From assembly GCA_910577525.1 (NCBI GenBank), contig CAJTLI010000053.1:1-12624 (forward strand): a stretch of 12,624 nt of DNA, written 5' to 3'. Made by a program: the position numbers and the translations under genes. This document shows positions 5,847 through 12,624 of the stretch, piece by piece. The first letter of the stretch is position 1, and every line of letters begins with the position of its first letter. Origin of the DNA: an uncultured Oscillospiraceae bacterium. GTDB taxonomy: Bacteria; Bacillota; Clostridia; Oscillospirales; Oscillospiraceae. Below the pieces are notes generated by a model. It saw only the letters and a list, made by a program, of their open reading frames with translations. It ran no database searches and was not told where the DNA came from.

Positions 5847-6352
5847 AGAAAGAGGAAAAAAAAGACCGGTGGTGGCTGCTCCCCTTGGCGGCGGTGGGGG
5901 TGGCCGTGTTCGTCAATCTCTTCCTGCTGATGAACGCCCGGGTGCCCTCCGGCTCCATGGAGCCCACCATCCCCACCGGGTCCCTGATGCTGGGCGACCG
6001 CACGGCCTATCTGCGGGGAGAGCCTGAGGCGGGGGATGTGATCCTCTTCCGCCACGAGGAATTCGGCAAGGCCTATCTGGTCAAGCGGGTGGTGGCCGTC
6101 CCCGGCCAGACCTTCTCCCTGCGGGAGGGCCGGGTGTATCTGGACGGACAGCTTCTGGAGGAGGATTACGTGACGGAGTTCTCCACCGACAGCTACCCGG
6201 AGACAGTGGTGCCGGAGGGCTGCTATCTGGTAATGGGGGACAACCGCCGCAACTCCAACGACTCCCGGTTTTGGGACGACCCCTTCGTCCGGCGGGAGAA
6301 TATCATAGCCAGGGCGATGTTCACCTATTTCCCCCGGTTCGGCCTGCTGTGA
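5843..6352 (+). CDS. lepB: Type I signal peptidase
   Basis: This membrane-bound serine protease removes signal peptides from exported proteins. The 169-aa product has one N-terminal membrane anchor (about 11-30). The catalytic box PSGSMEPT (35-42) carries nucleophile Ser38, the general-base box YLVKRVVAVPG (78-88) carries Lys81, and the conserved MGDNRRNSNDSR (131-142) follows. Length and single-anchor design are those of Gram-positive SipS-type enzymes. Translation is coupled to the preceding gene through an ATGA overlap, without a strong ribosome binding site of its own. Location inside a surface-polymer operon is unusual for a housekeeping peptidase. It may be dedicated to products of this locus, such as the YIDPS protein or the LtaS-like enzyme (LtaS itself is known to be cut by a signal peptidase in Staphylococcus). 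The dedicated role is inferred. Confidence 0.93.
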   Translation: MKKEEKKDRWWLLPLAAVGVAVFVNLFLLMNARVPSGSMEPTIPTGSLMLGDRTAYLRGEPEAGDVILFRHEEFGKAYLVKRVVAVPGQTFSLREGRVYLDGQLLEEDYVTEFSTDSYPETVVPEGCYLVMGDNRRNSNDSRFWDDPFVRRENIIARAMFTYFPRFGLL

Positions 6353-6386
6353 GCGACGCGTAAAACGAGGTGCCGTTATTAAAACT

Positions 6387-8501
6387 ATGGAAATAATCAA
6401 CACCATTGTGGGAACCCCTCTGGGTTATCTGATGTCTTTTTGCTACCGGCTGCTCCACAATTACGGCGCGGCCATCCTTCTGTTCACCCTGCTCACCAAG
6501 GTGATTATGTTCCCCATCTCCCTGCTGGTGCAGAAAAACTCCATCAAAATGGTGAAGATGAAGCCCCAGCTGGATATGCTCCGCTACCAGTACGTGGACG
6601 ACAGCGACGCCTTTCTGGACGCCCAGTCCGCCCTGTACAAGCGGGAGCGCTACAACCCCATGGCGGGAACCATTCCCCTGCTGCTTCAGCTGCCCATCAT
6701 TTTCGGGCTGCTGGACGTGGTGTACAAGCCGCTGAAGCATATCCTCCACTTTACGCCGGAGCTCCAGCGGGCGTTTGTGGAAAAGACCGCCCAATTTCTT
6801 TCGGTGACGGTGGAGGAGCTGGGCTCCACTGCACAGCTGACAGCGGTGGAGTGGGTGAAGGCCAACCCGGACAGCTTTATCGCGGCCATTCCTGGCGCAG
6901 AGGAGTTTATCGGGCAGATTCAGAACCTTCACATGACCTTTTTCGGCCTCAACCTGGCGAAGACCCCTAGCATCCACGCCCTGGACGGGTATGTTCTCAT
7001 CCCCGTGCTGGCAGGGCTGTCCGCCCTGCTGATGTGCTGGGTGCAGAACAAGGTCAACGTGCTCCAGATCGAGCAGAACAAGCTCTCCCAGTGGGGGATG
7101 ACGGCGTTCATGGTGGCCTTTTCCGCCTTCTTCGCCTTTATCGTCCCCGCCGGGGTGGGGCTGTACTGGATCTTCGGGAACCTGTTCTCCATCGGCGTCA
7201 TGTTCCTGTGCAATGCCGTCTACTCCCCCAAAAAGTATATCGATTACGGCCTTCTGGAGGAGATGAAGCGCACCGCAGCCCAGGAGCGGGAGCAAAAAAG
7301 GAACAACGCCGCCCTGGCGAAAAAGTACTATAAGGAGTTTTTTGCCAAGGTGAACAAGGGGAACATGAAGGTGATGTTCTACTCCGAGGGCAGTGGGTTC
7401 TACAAGTATTTCCGGGCGCTCATCCAGGCGCTGCTGGACACCACGGACCTGACCATTCACTACGTCACAAGCGACCCAAACGACGCCATCTTCCAGAAAA
7501 AAGAGCCCCGCATCCGCCCCTATTACGTGGACGAGACCCGGCTCATCTCCCTGATGATGAAGCTGGAGGCGGACATCGTGGTCATGACCACCCCGGATCT
7601 GGAAAAGTACCACATCAAGCGCTCCCGGGTGAAGGACAGCGTGGAATATATCTTCATGGACCACGGGTGCGGCAGCGACAACATGCTCTACCGCACCGGG
7701 GCGCTGGACGCCTACGACACCCTGCTGGTGGTGAGCCGGGAGCAGGCCATCGAGGCCCGGGCCATAGAGAAGCTGCGCCGCACCAGGAGAAAGCGGATCA
7801 TCGAGTGCGGCTACGGCCTGATCGACGATATGATCGCCGCCTACAGCGCCATGGACAAGGCGGAAAACGACAAAAAAACCATCCTCATCGCTCCCTCCTG
7901 GCAGTATGACAACATCATGGACTCCTGCCTGGACGATCTGGTCGGCGCGCTGTATGGAAAGGGCTACCGCATCGTGATACGGCCCCATCCCCAGTACGTG
8001 CGCCGCTTCCCCATGCAGATGAAGGAGATTATCCGCCGCTACGCGGACAAGGCTTCGGACGATTTCATCATCGAGACCGATTTCTCCTCCAACGTGACGG
8101 TGTACACCGCCGACCTGCTCATCACCGACTGGAGCGGCATCGCCTTTGAGTTCTCCTTTACCACCGACAAGCCCTCCCTGTTCATCGACACCCAGATGAA
8201 GGTGGTCAATGAGGACTGGCAGAAGATCCCGCTGGTCCCCTTTGACATCACCGCCCGCTCCAAGGTGGGGCGGCAGGTGAAAAAGGAGCAGGTGAAGGAC
8301 CTGGCCCCCGTGGTGGAGGAGCTGCTGGCCCATCAGGAGGACTACAGGGAGCGCATCGCCGCCCTGAAGCAGCAGCACTTCTACAACCTGGGCCGCAGCG
8401 GCGAGGTGGGCGCGGAGTACATACGCCACCGCCTGGAGCGCCGGTACCGGAAAAAGACCCAGGGTCCCCCTCTGGCCGCCGGCGGAAAGGGCGGCGCCTG
8501 A
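6387..8501 (+). CDS. YidC/Oxa1 insertase fused to TagB/TagF-type glycerophosphotransferase
   Basis: This 704-aa protein has two domains. Residues 1-285 are YidC/Oxa1-like. ILLFTLLTKVIMFPISLLVQ (30-49) matches the first core helix, with Lys37-38 region charge in place of the usual Arg. A cytoplasmic helical hairpin follows (50-90), then PMAGTIPLLLQLPIIFGLLD (91-110), an outer loop (about 115-200), and three more helices (201-280). No lipoprotein signal is seen. A charged linker (about 285-325) leads to a GT-B-like glycerophosphotransferase domain (326-685) with MDHGCGSDNM (424-433), IRPHPQY (531-537) and TDWSGIAFEFSFTTDKP (580-596). These match the catalytic His and CDP-binding motifs of TagB/TagF. 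Topology puts that domain in the cytoplasm, where CDP-activated donors are. The start at 6387 has a distant GAGGTG (6367-6372). The sequence reads through with no frameshift, so this is a true fusion. Substrate could be CDP-glycerol or another CDP-alcohol. Confidence 0.93.
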   Translation: MEIINTIVGTPLGYLMSFCYRLLHNYGAAILLFTLLTKVIMFPISLLVQKNSIKMVKMKPQLDMLRYQYVDDSDAFLDAQSALYKRERYNPMAGTIPLLLQLPIIFGLLDVVYKPLKHILHFTPELQRAFVEKTAQFLSVTVEELGSTAQLTAVEWVKANPDSFIAAIPGAEEFIGQIQNLHMTFFGLNLAKTPSIHALDGYVLIPVLAGLSALLMCWVQNKVNVLQIEQNKLSQWGMTAFMVAFSAFFAFIVPAGVGLYWIFGNLFSIGVMFLCNAVYSPKKYIDYGLLEEMKRTAAQEREQKRNNAALAKKYYKEFFAKVNKGNMKVMFYSEGSGFYKYFRALIQALLDTTDLTIHYVTSDPNDAIFQKKEPRIRPYYVDETRLISLMMKLEADIVVMTTPDLEKYHIKRSRVKDSVEYIFMDHGCGSDNMLYRTGALDAYDTLLVVSREQAIEARAIEKLRRTRRKRIIECGYGLIDDMIAAYSAMDKAENDKKTILIAPSWQYDNIMDSCLDDLVGALYGKGYRIVIRPHPQYVRRFPMQMKEIIRRYADKASDDFIIETDFSSNVTVYTADLLITDWSGIAFEFSFTTDKPSLFIDTQMKVVNEDWQKIPLVPFDITARSKVGRQVKKEQVKDLAPVVEELLAHQEDYRERIAALKQQHFYNLGRSGEVGAEYIRHRLERRYRKKTQGPPLAAGGKGGA

Positions 8502-8520
8502 GCCCGGACAAGATTCATAC

Positions 8521-8549
8521 GCCCCTGCGCCGCGGTTTGGCGCAGGGGC
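8521..8549 (+). other. Perfect 11-bp intercistronic hairpin without T-tract
   Basis: GCCCCTGCGCC (8521-8531) and GGCGCAGGGGC (8539-8549) enclose GCGGTTT, 20 nt after the fusion gene's stop. The next bases, CGGCTCAACACC, contain no T-run, so it is unlikely to be an ordinary intrinsic terminator. It may stabilise or mark a processing point between the polymer genes and the choline genes, or cause pausing. Confidence 0.6.
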
Positions 8550-8593
8550 CGGCTCAACACCTTGCGTTCACAAAAACAGGAGTATATTTTTTC

Positions 8594-10378
8594 ATGAACA
8601 TCCAAGAATGCGATATTTTGTGCGCCCTGCGGACGGCGCCCTACGCCGGCCAGCGCCCCCTGGCGGAGGCCAGCGGCCACTCTTTGGGGGTGGTGAACCG
8701 CTGCCTGAAGCGGCTGACCCAGGCCGGCTATCTGGACGGACAGCTCCAGCTGACCCCCCGGGCCCATGAGGAGTTTGCCCGCCGCGCCCCAAAAAACGCC
8801 GTGATCCTGGCGGCGGGCTACGGCCTGCGGATGGTGCCCATCAATATGGAGACGCCCAAGGCGTTCCTGGAGGTGGGCGGCCAGCCGCTGATTGAGCGGC
8901 TCATCCGGCAGCTCCACGAGGCGGGCATACGGGACATCACTGTGGTGGTGGGCTATATGAAGGAGCGGTTTGAGTACCTCATCGACGACTTCGGCGTCCG
9001 GCTGGTGGTCAACCCGGACTACGCCGTCAAAAACAACCTTCACTCCCTGGCCTTGGCGGCGGACCGCCTGTCCAACAGCTATATCCTGCCCTGCGACCTG
9101 TGGTGCGCGGAGAACCCCTTCCGCTCCCACGAGCTGTACTCCTGGTACATGGTGAGCCGGGGGCGGGACGAGGACAGCGCCGTGCGGGTCAACCGCAAGG
9201 GGGAGCTGGTCGCGGCGCCGGAGGGCGGCGGGGGCAGCCCCATGGTGGGCATCGCCTACCTGCTGGAGGAACAGGCGGCCCAGGTCCGCTCACGGCTGGC
9301 GGACATGGACGGCCAAAGGCGGAACGACCGCCTGTTCTGGGAGGAGGCCCTGCGGGAAAAGGACAAGCTGGCGGTCAGCGCCCGGGTGGTCCCCGCCGGC
9401 CGGGTGGTGGAGATCAACACCTATGAGGAGCTGCGGGAGCTGGACGGCCACTCCGGCCAGCTGAAGTCGGATAAGATTCAGCTGATCGCCCGGGTCCTGG
9501 GGGCGGAGCCGGAGGAGATCGGCGGCATCACGGCGCTGAAAAAAGGGATGACCAACCGCTCCTTCCTGTTCTCCTGCCGGGGGGAAAAATATATCATGCG
9601 CGTCCCCGGCGAGGGCACTGGGCGGCTCATCAGCCGCCGGGAGGAGGCGGCGGTGTACAGCCTGATCCGGGGCCGGGGGCTCTGCGAGGACGTGCTCTAT
9701 ATCAACCCGGACAGCGGCTACAAGATCTCCCGCTTCCTGGAGGGGGCCAGGACCTGTGATCCCCTGAATGAGGCGGAGACCGCCGCCTGCATGGAAAAGC
9801 TGCGGGCCTTCCACCGCCTGGGCTTGAAGGTGGACCACGAGTTTGACCTGTTCGGCCGCATTGACTTCTATGAGTCGCTGTGGGAGGGCCGCCCCTCCGC
9901 CTACCGGGGGTACGCCCAGACCAAGGCCGCCGTGCTGGGGCTGAGGCCGTTTATCGAGTCCCAGGCGAAGGAGCGGGTGCTCACCCACATCGACGCGGTG
10001 CCGGACAACTTTCTGTTCTGCCCGGACGGCGGGGGCGGGGAGCAGATCCTCCTCATCGACTGGGAGTACGCCGCCATGCAGGACCCCCATGTGGACATCG
10101 CCATGTTCTGCGTCTACGCCATGTACGACCGGGCCCATGTGGACCGGCTCGTCGGACAGTACTTCCCCGAGGGATGTCCCGCCGGAACCAAAATCAAAAT
10201 TTATTGCTATATCTCCGTCTGCGGCCTGCTGTGGAGTAATTGGTGCGAGTACAAGCGCAGCCTGGGGGTGGAGTTCGGAGCCTACTCCCTGGCGCAGTAC
10301 CGCTTTGCCCGGGATTACTGCCGGATTGCGGAGGAGGAGCTGGCAAAGCTGGGAGGTCAGGAACCATGCACACCGTAA
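8594..10378 (+). CDS. Winged-helix / LicC cytidylyltransferase / LicA choline kinase fusion
   Basis: This 594-aa protein has three parts. Residues 1-60 resemble a winged helix-turn-helix (LAEASGHSLGVVNRCLKRL then AGYLDGQLQLT). Residues 66-285 are a nucleotidyltransferase of the LicC type: AVILAAGYGLRM (69-80), TPKAFLEVGG (87-96), VVVGYMKERFEYL (117-129), NPDYAVKNNLHS (140-151) and the metal-binding Asp168 in LPCDLW. Residues 300-585 are an APH/choline-kinase fold: KKGMTNRSF (316-324), MRVPGEGTGRLISRREE (335-351), catalytic HIDAVPDN (465-472) and the DFG-like LLIDWEYA (486-493). Together they would phosphorylate choline and form CDP-choline. LicCA fusions are known, for example in Treponema. 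The start at 8594 has AGGAG 11 nt upstream; a longer frame from 8537 lacks one and would begin in the hairpin region. Its end overlaps the next gene by 13 nt. Confidence 0.87.
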   Translation: MNIQECDILCALRTAPYAGQRPLAEASGHSLGVVNRCLKRLTQAGYLDGQLQLTPRAHEEFARRAPKNAVILAAGYGLRMVPINMETPKAFLEVGGQPLIERLIRQLHEAGIRDITVVVGYMKERFEYLIDDFGVRLVVNPDYAVKNNLHSLALAADRLSNSYILPCDLWCAENPFRSHELYSWYMVSRGRDEDSAVRVNRKGELVAAPEGGGGSPMVGIAYLLEEQAAQVRSRLADMDGQRRNDRLFWEEALREKDKLAVSARVVPAGRVVEINTYEELRELDGHSGQLKSDKIQLIARVLGAEPEEIGGITALKKGMTNRSFLFSCRGEKYIMRVPGEGTGRLISRREEAAVYSLIRGRGLCEDVLYINPDSGYKISRFLEGARTCDPLNEAETAACMEKLRAFHRLGLKVDHEFDLFGRIDFYESLWEGRPSAYRGYAQTKAAVLGLRPFIESQAKERVLTHIDAVPDNFLFCPDGGGGEQILLIDWEYAAMQDPHVDIAMFCVYAMYDRAHVDRLVGQYFPEGCPAGTKIKIYCYISVCGLLWSNWCEYKRSLGVEFGAYSLAQYRFARDYCRIAEEELAKLGGQEPCTP

Positions 10379-11088
10379 AACGGGCGGTCATCATGGCCGC
10401 AGGAGAGGGGAAGCGGATGCGCCCTGTGACGCTGCGCACGCCAAAGCCGCTGGTCCGGGTCAACGGGGTCCGGATGATCGACACGGCCATCAACGGGCTG
10501 GCGGCCAACGGCATCGGCGAGATCTATGTGGTGGTGGGTTATTTGAAGGAGCGGTTCAGCGCGCTGGTCCGGGATTACCCCAATGTGGTTCTCATCGAAA
10601 ACCCCTGGTACGACGCCTGCAACAACATCTCCTCCCTCTACGCCGCGAGGGAGCATCTGGAGGATGCCATTATCCTGGACGGAGACCAGCTCATCCGGGA
10701 CCCGCGGGTCCTGCGGCCTGAGTTTGAGCGCTCGGGCTACAACGCGGTGTGGACGGAGGCACCCACGGAGGAGTGGCTGCTGACGGTGGAGAACGGCGTA
10801 ATCACCTCGTGCAGCCGCACCGGGGGCCGGCGGGGCTGGCAGCTGTTCAGCGTGTCCCGGTGGAGCGCGGAGGACGGCCGGCGGCTCCGGCGGCACCTGG
10901 AGCTGGAGTTCGAGGAGCGGAAAAACCGGGACATCTACTGGGACGACGTGGCGCTGTTCTGCCACCCGGACGAATACCGGCTGGGCGTCTTTCCCATGGA
11001 GGCCGGGGCCGTGGCGGAGGTGGACAGCCTGGCCGAGCTGGCGGCGCTGGACCCCGGCTACCGGCGGGAGCTGGAGGAGGTGCGGTGA
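10366..11088 (+). CDS. licC: LicC-like CTP:phosphocholine cytidylyltransferase
   Basis: This 240-aa single-domain nucleotidyltransferase is expected to make CDP-choline from CTP and phosphocholine. The N-terminal nucleotide loop is AVIMAAGEGKRMRP (7-20), followed by TPKPLVRVNG (25-34), VVVGYLKERF (55-64) and NPWYDACNNISSLYAA (79-94). Asp105/Asp107 lie in IILDGDQ, EEWLL at 135-139, and the late motif RDIYWDD (188-194) provides the second metal Asp193. The run from EEWLL to IYWDD and EVDSLAEL closely follows my memory of pneumococcal LicC. The start at 10366 has GGGAGG 9 nt upstream and overlaps the stop of the fusion gene. The next gene starts 1 nt after its stop with AGGAGG inside this gene's end. 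Because the preceding fusion also has a cytidylyltransferase, one of the two may use another phospho-alcohol. Confidence 0.82.
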   Translation: MHTVKRAVIMAAGEGKRMRPVTLRTPKPLVRVNGVRMIDTAINGLAANGIGEIYVVVGYLKERFSALVRDYPNVVLIENPWYDACNNISSLYAAREHLEDAIILDGDQLIRDPRVLRPEFERSGYNAVWTEAPTEEWLLTVENGVITSCSRTGGRRGWQLFSVSRWSAEDGRRLRRHLELEFEERKNRDIYWDDVALFCHPDEYRLGVFPMEAGAVAEVDSLAELAALDPGYRRELEEVR

Positions 11089-11089
11089 T

Positions 11090-12595
11090 ATGAACCGGAA
11101 AAAAATAGACTGGGCCATCACCTTGATCCCCTTGGGGTGCATTCTGGCCATGAGCGCGCTGTTTATCGCCCTTCCGGAGCAGTCCAACCAGGCCCTCAGC
11201 GCCGTCCGGTTCCTGTTTGGGGACACCCTGGGCGTCTATTACCTGGTCATCGGGCTGGGGGTGTTCCTGCTGTCTCTGTACGCCGCGGGCTCCCGATACG
11301 GGGACATCGTGCTGGGCGAGCCGGGCGAGGGGCCCAAGTACTCCTTTTTCACCTGGGGCTCCATGATGTTCACCGCCGGGCTGGCGGCGGATATCCTGTT
11401 TTACTCCTTTTCCGAGTGGATTCTGTACGCCGCGGACCCCCACATCGCCCAGCTGGGGTCCATTCAGGACTGGGCCAGCGTGTTCCCTCTGTTCCACTGG
11501 AGTCTGATCCCCTGGGGGTTCTACCTCATGCTGGCGGCGGCCTTCGGCTTCATGCTCCATGTGCGAAAACGGGAGCGGCAGCGGTACTCCGAGGCCTGCC
11601 GCCCCATCCTGGGGAAGCACACCGACGGCCTGCCGGGGCGGCTCATCGACCTGCTGGCGGTGTTTGCCCTGCTGGCGGGAACGGCCACCACCTTCAGCCT
11701 GGCCACCCCGCTGATGGCCGGCGTCATCGACGAGCTGTTCCACGTCCCCCTGAGCCGGGAGGCGGTCATCGTCCTCATTCTGGCCGCGACCTGCGCGGTG
11801 TACACCTACTCTCTGCTCCACGGCTTCAAGGGCATCAGCCTGCTGGCCAAGCTGTGCATCTATCTGTTTTTCGGGCTGCTGGCCTATGTGCTCCTCCTCG
11901 GCGGCGAAACCCAGTATATTATTGAGACCGGCGTGGAGGCGCTGGGGCGGATGGCGCAGAACTTTTTCGGGCTGGCCACCTTTACCGACCCCCAGCGGAC
12001 CACCTCGTTCCCCCAGACCTGGACGATCTTTTACTGGTCCTACTGGATGGTGTGGTGCGTCGCCGCCCCCTTCTTTATCGGCAGCATCTCCCGGGGGCGG
12101 ACGGTGCGGCAGACCATTCTGGGCGGGTACGGCTTCGGCGTGGGCTCCACCCTTGTCAGCTTTATCATACTGGGCAACTACTCCCTGGGCAAACAGGTGT
12201 CCGGGGCGGCGGATTTCATTGCCCAGTACAATGAGACGGGGGATCTGTACGGCGTAATCCTCTCCATGATTCACACACTGCCGGCGGCTCCGCTGGTGCT
12301 GGTGATTGTGCTGGCCGCCATGATGGCTTTTTATGCCACCTCCTTTGACTCCATCGCCCTCATCGCCTCCTGCTACAGCTACCGCCGCCTGGGGCCGGAC
12401 GAGACGCCCCACTGGGGCGTCAAGCTCATGTGGTGCCTGCTGCTCATCGCCCTGCCCATCGCGCTGGTGTTCTCGGACAGCTCCATGGCCAACCTCCAGT
12501 CGGTGAGCATTATCGCCGCCTTCCCCATCGGCGCGGTTATCCTGCTCATCACCGCCAGCTTCTTCAAGGACGCAAGATCCTATTTGAAACGGTAA
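11090..12595 (+). CDS. BCCT family transporter, probable choline importer
   Basis: This secondary transporter of the betaine/choline/carnitine family has 501 aa and about 12 membrane helices, without long cytoplasmic extensions. The family signature appears as TWTIFYWSYWMVW (310-322), followed by FFIGSISRGRTVRQ (328-341). The unwound-helix stretch FTAGLAADILFYSFSE (94-109) aligns with the Gly-rich loop of BetP. Asp101 falls at the position of BetP Gly153, where choline transporters of the BetT type also have Asp, which points to choline import. The aromatic pocket is suggested by W311, W316 and W319. The start at 11090 has AGGAGG 9 nt upstream. It takes the place of the LicB choline permease in lic operons. 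It is the last gene of the cluster in the window; a following gene could lie past the edge, since no terminator is seen in 12596-12624. Confidence 0.93.
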   Translation: MNRKKIDWAITLIPLGCILAMSALFIALPEQSNQALSAVRFLFGDTLGVYYLVIGLGVFLLSLYAAGSRYGDIVLGEPGEGPKYSFFTWGSMMFTAGLAADILFYSFSEWILYAADPHIAQLGSIQDWASVFPLFHWSLIPWGFYLMLAAAFGFMLHVRKRERQRYSEACRPILGKHTDGLPGRLIDLLAVFALLAGTATTFSLATPLMAGVIDELFHVPLSREAVIVLILAATCAVYTYSLLHGFKGISLLAKLCIYLFFGLLAYVLLLGGETQYIIETGVEALGRMAQNFFGLATFTDPQRTTSFPQTWTIFYWSYWMVWCVAAPFFIGSISRGRTVRQTILGGYGFGVGSTLVSFIILGNYSLGKQVSGAADFIAQYNETGDLYGVILSMIHTLPAAPLVLVIVLAAMMAFYATSFDSIALIASCYSYRRLGPDETPHWGVKLMWCLLLIALPIALVFSDSSMANLQSVSIIAAFPIGAVILLITASFFKDARSYLKR

Positions 12596-12624
12596 CATAC
12601 GCTCAGTGGAAGGCGCGCCCGGTC

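Noticed and set aside
6321..8429. A 702-codon open frame antisense to the YidC fusion
   Set aside because: It is an antisense shadow typical of GC-rich genes: His/Gln/Gly-rich translation, no domain, no ribosome binding site. The plus-strand frame has clear YidC and TagF motifs.
10847..12598. A 583-codon open frame antisense to the BCCT gene and licC
   Set aside because: It is compositionally abnormal (Gln/Gly/His-rich) and opposite a well-recognised transporter.

Overview
The window looks like chromosomal DNA of a GC-rich member of the Clostridia, most likely an Oscillospiraceae-type gut anaerobe near Flavonifractor, Lawsonibacter or Pseudoflavonifractor. The grounds are the Firmicutes-type rplM-rpsI pair, strong AGGAGG ribosome binding sites, a sigma-A consensus promoter, a clostridial-style TtcA and teichoic-acid-type surface genes, all at high GC. 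This placement is inferred from gene content and was not tested by a search. No rRNA, tRNA, CRISPR array or insertion sequence was seen.

Left part (1-1910), minus strand. A small unknown acidic protein lies at 15-395. Next is an AT-richer, repeat-containing gap with two terminator-like hairpins (492-535 and 819-853). Then comes the ribosomal protein operon rplM-rpsI (S9 at 874-1278, L13 at 1293-1724). It is driven by a perfect TTGACA-17-TATAAT promoter (1881-1909) and has a roughly 150-nt, highly structured 5' leader.

Middle (1911-3420), plus strand. A TtcA-type tRNA 2-thiocytidine synthetase (2026-2778) is followed by a GNAT acetyltransferase (2847-3347).

Right part (3428-12595), plus strand. 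One apparent seven-gene operon starts from a recognisable promoter at 3428-3456. In order it encodes a five-TM, sulfatase-fold (LtaS/MdoB-like) phosphoglycerol-transferase-like protein, a small 'YIDPS' membrane protein with a coiled coil, a type I signal peptidase, and a YidC/Oxa1 insertase fused to a TagB/TagF-type CDP-glycerol glycerophosphotransferase. These are followed by a winged-helix/LicC/LicA fusion (cytidylyltransferase plus choline kinase), a stand-alone LicC-like CTP:phosphocholine cytidylyltransferase, and a BCCT transporter with the Asp that marks choline transporters.

The simplest reading is a pathway that imports choline (BCCT), phosphorylates it (LicA domain), activates it to CDP-choline (LicC domains), and couples it to building or decorating a phosphodiester-linked surface polymer made by membrane-tethered enzymes. 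No LicD phosphocholine transferase is present. The YidC-glycerophosphotransferase fusion and the sulfatase-fold enzyme are therefore the candidates for the transfer or polymerisation steps. The pathway is inferred from domain content; the individual domain assignments are much firmer than the product.
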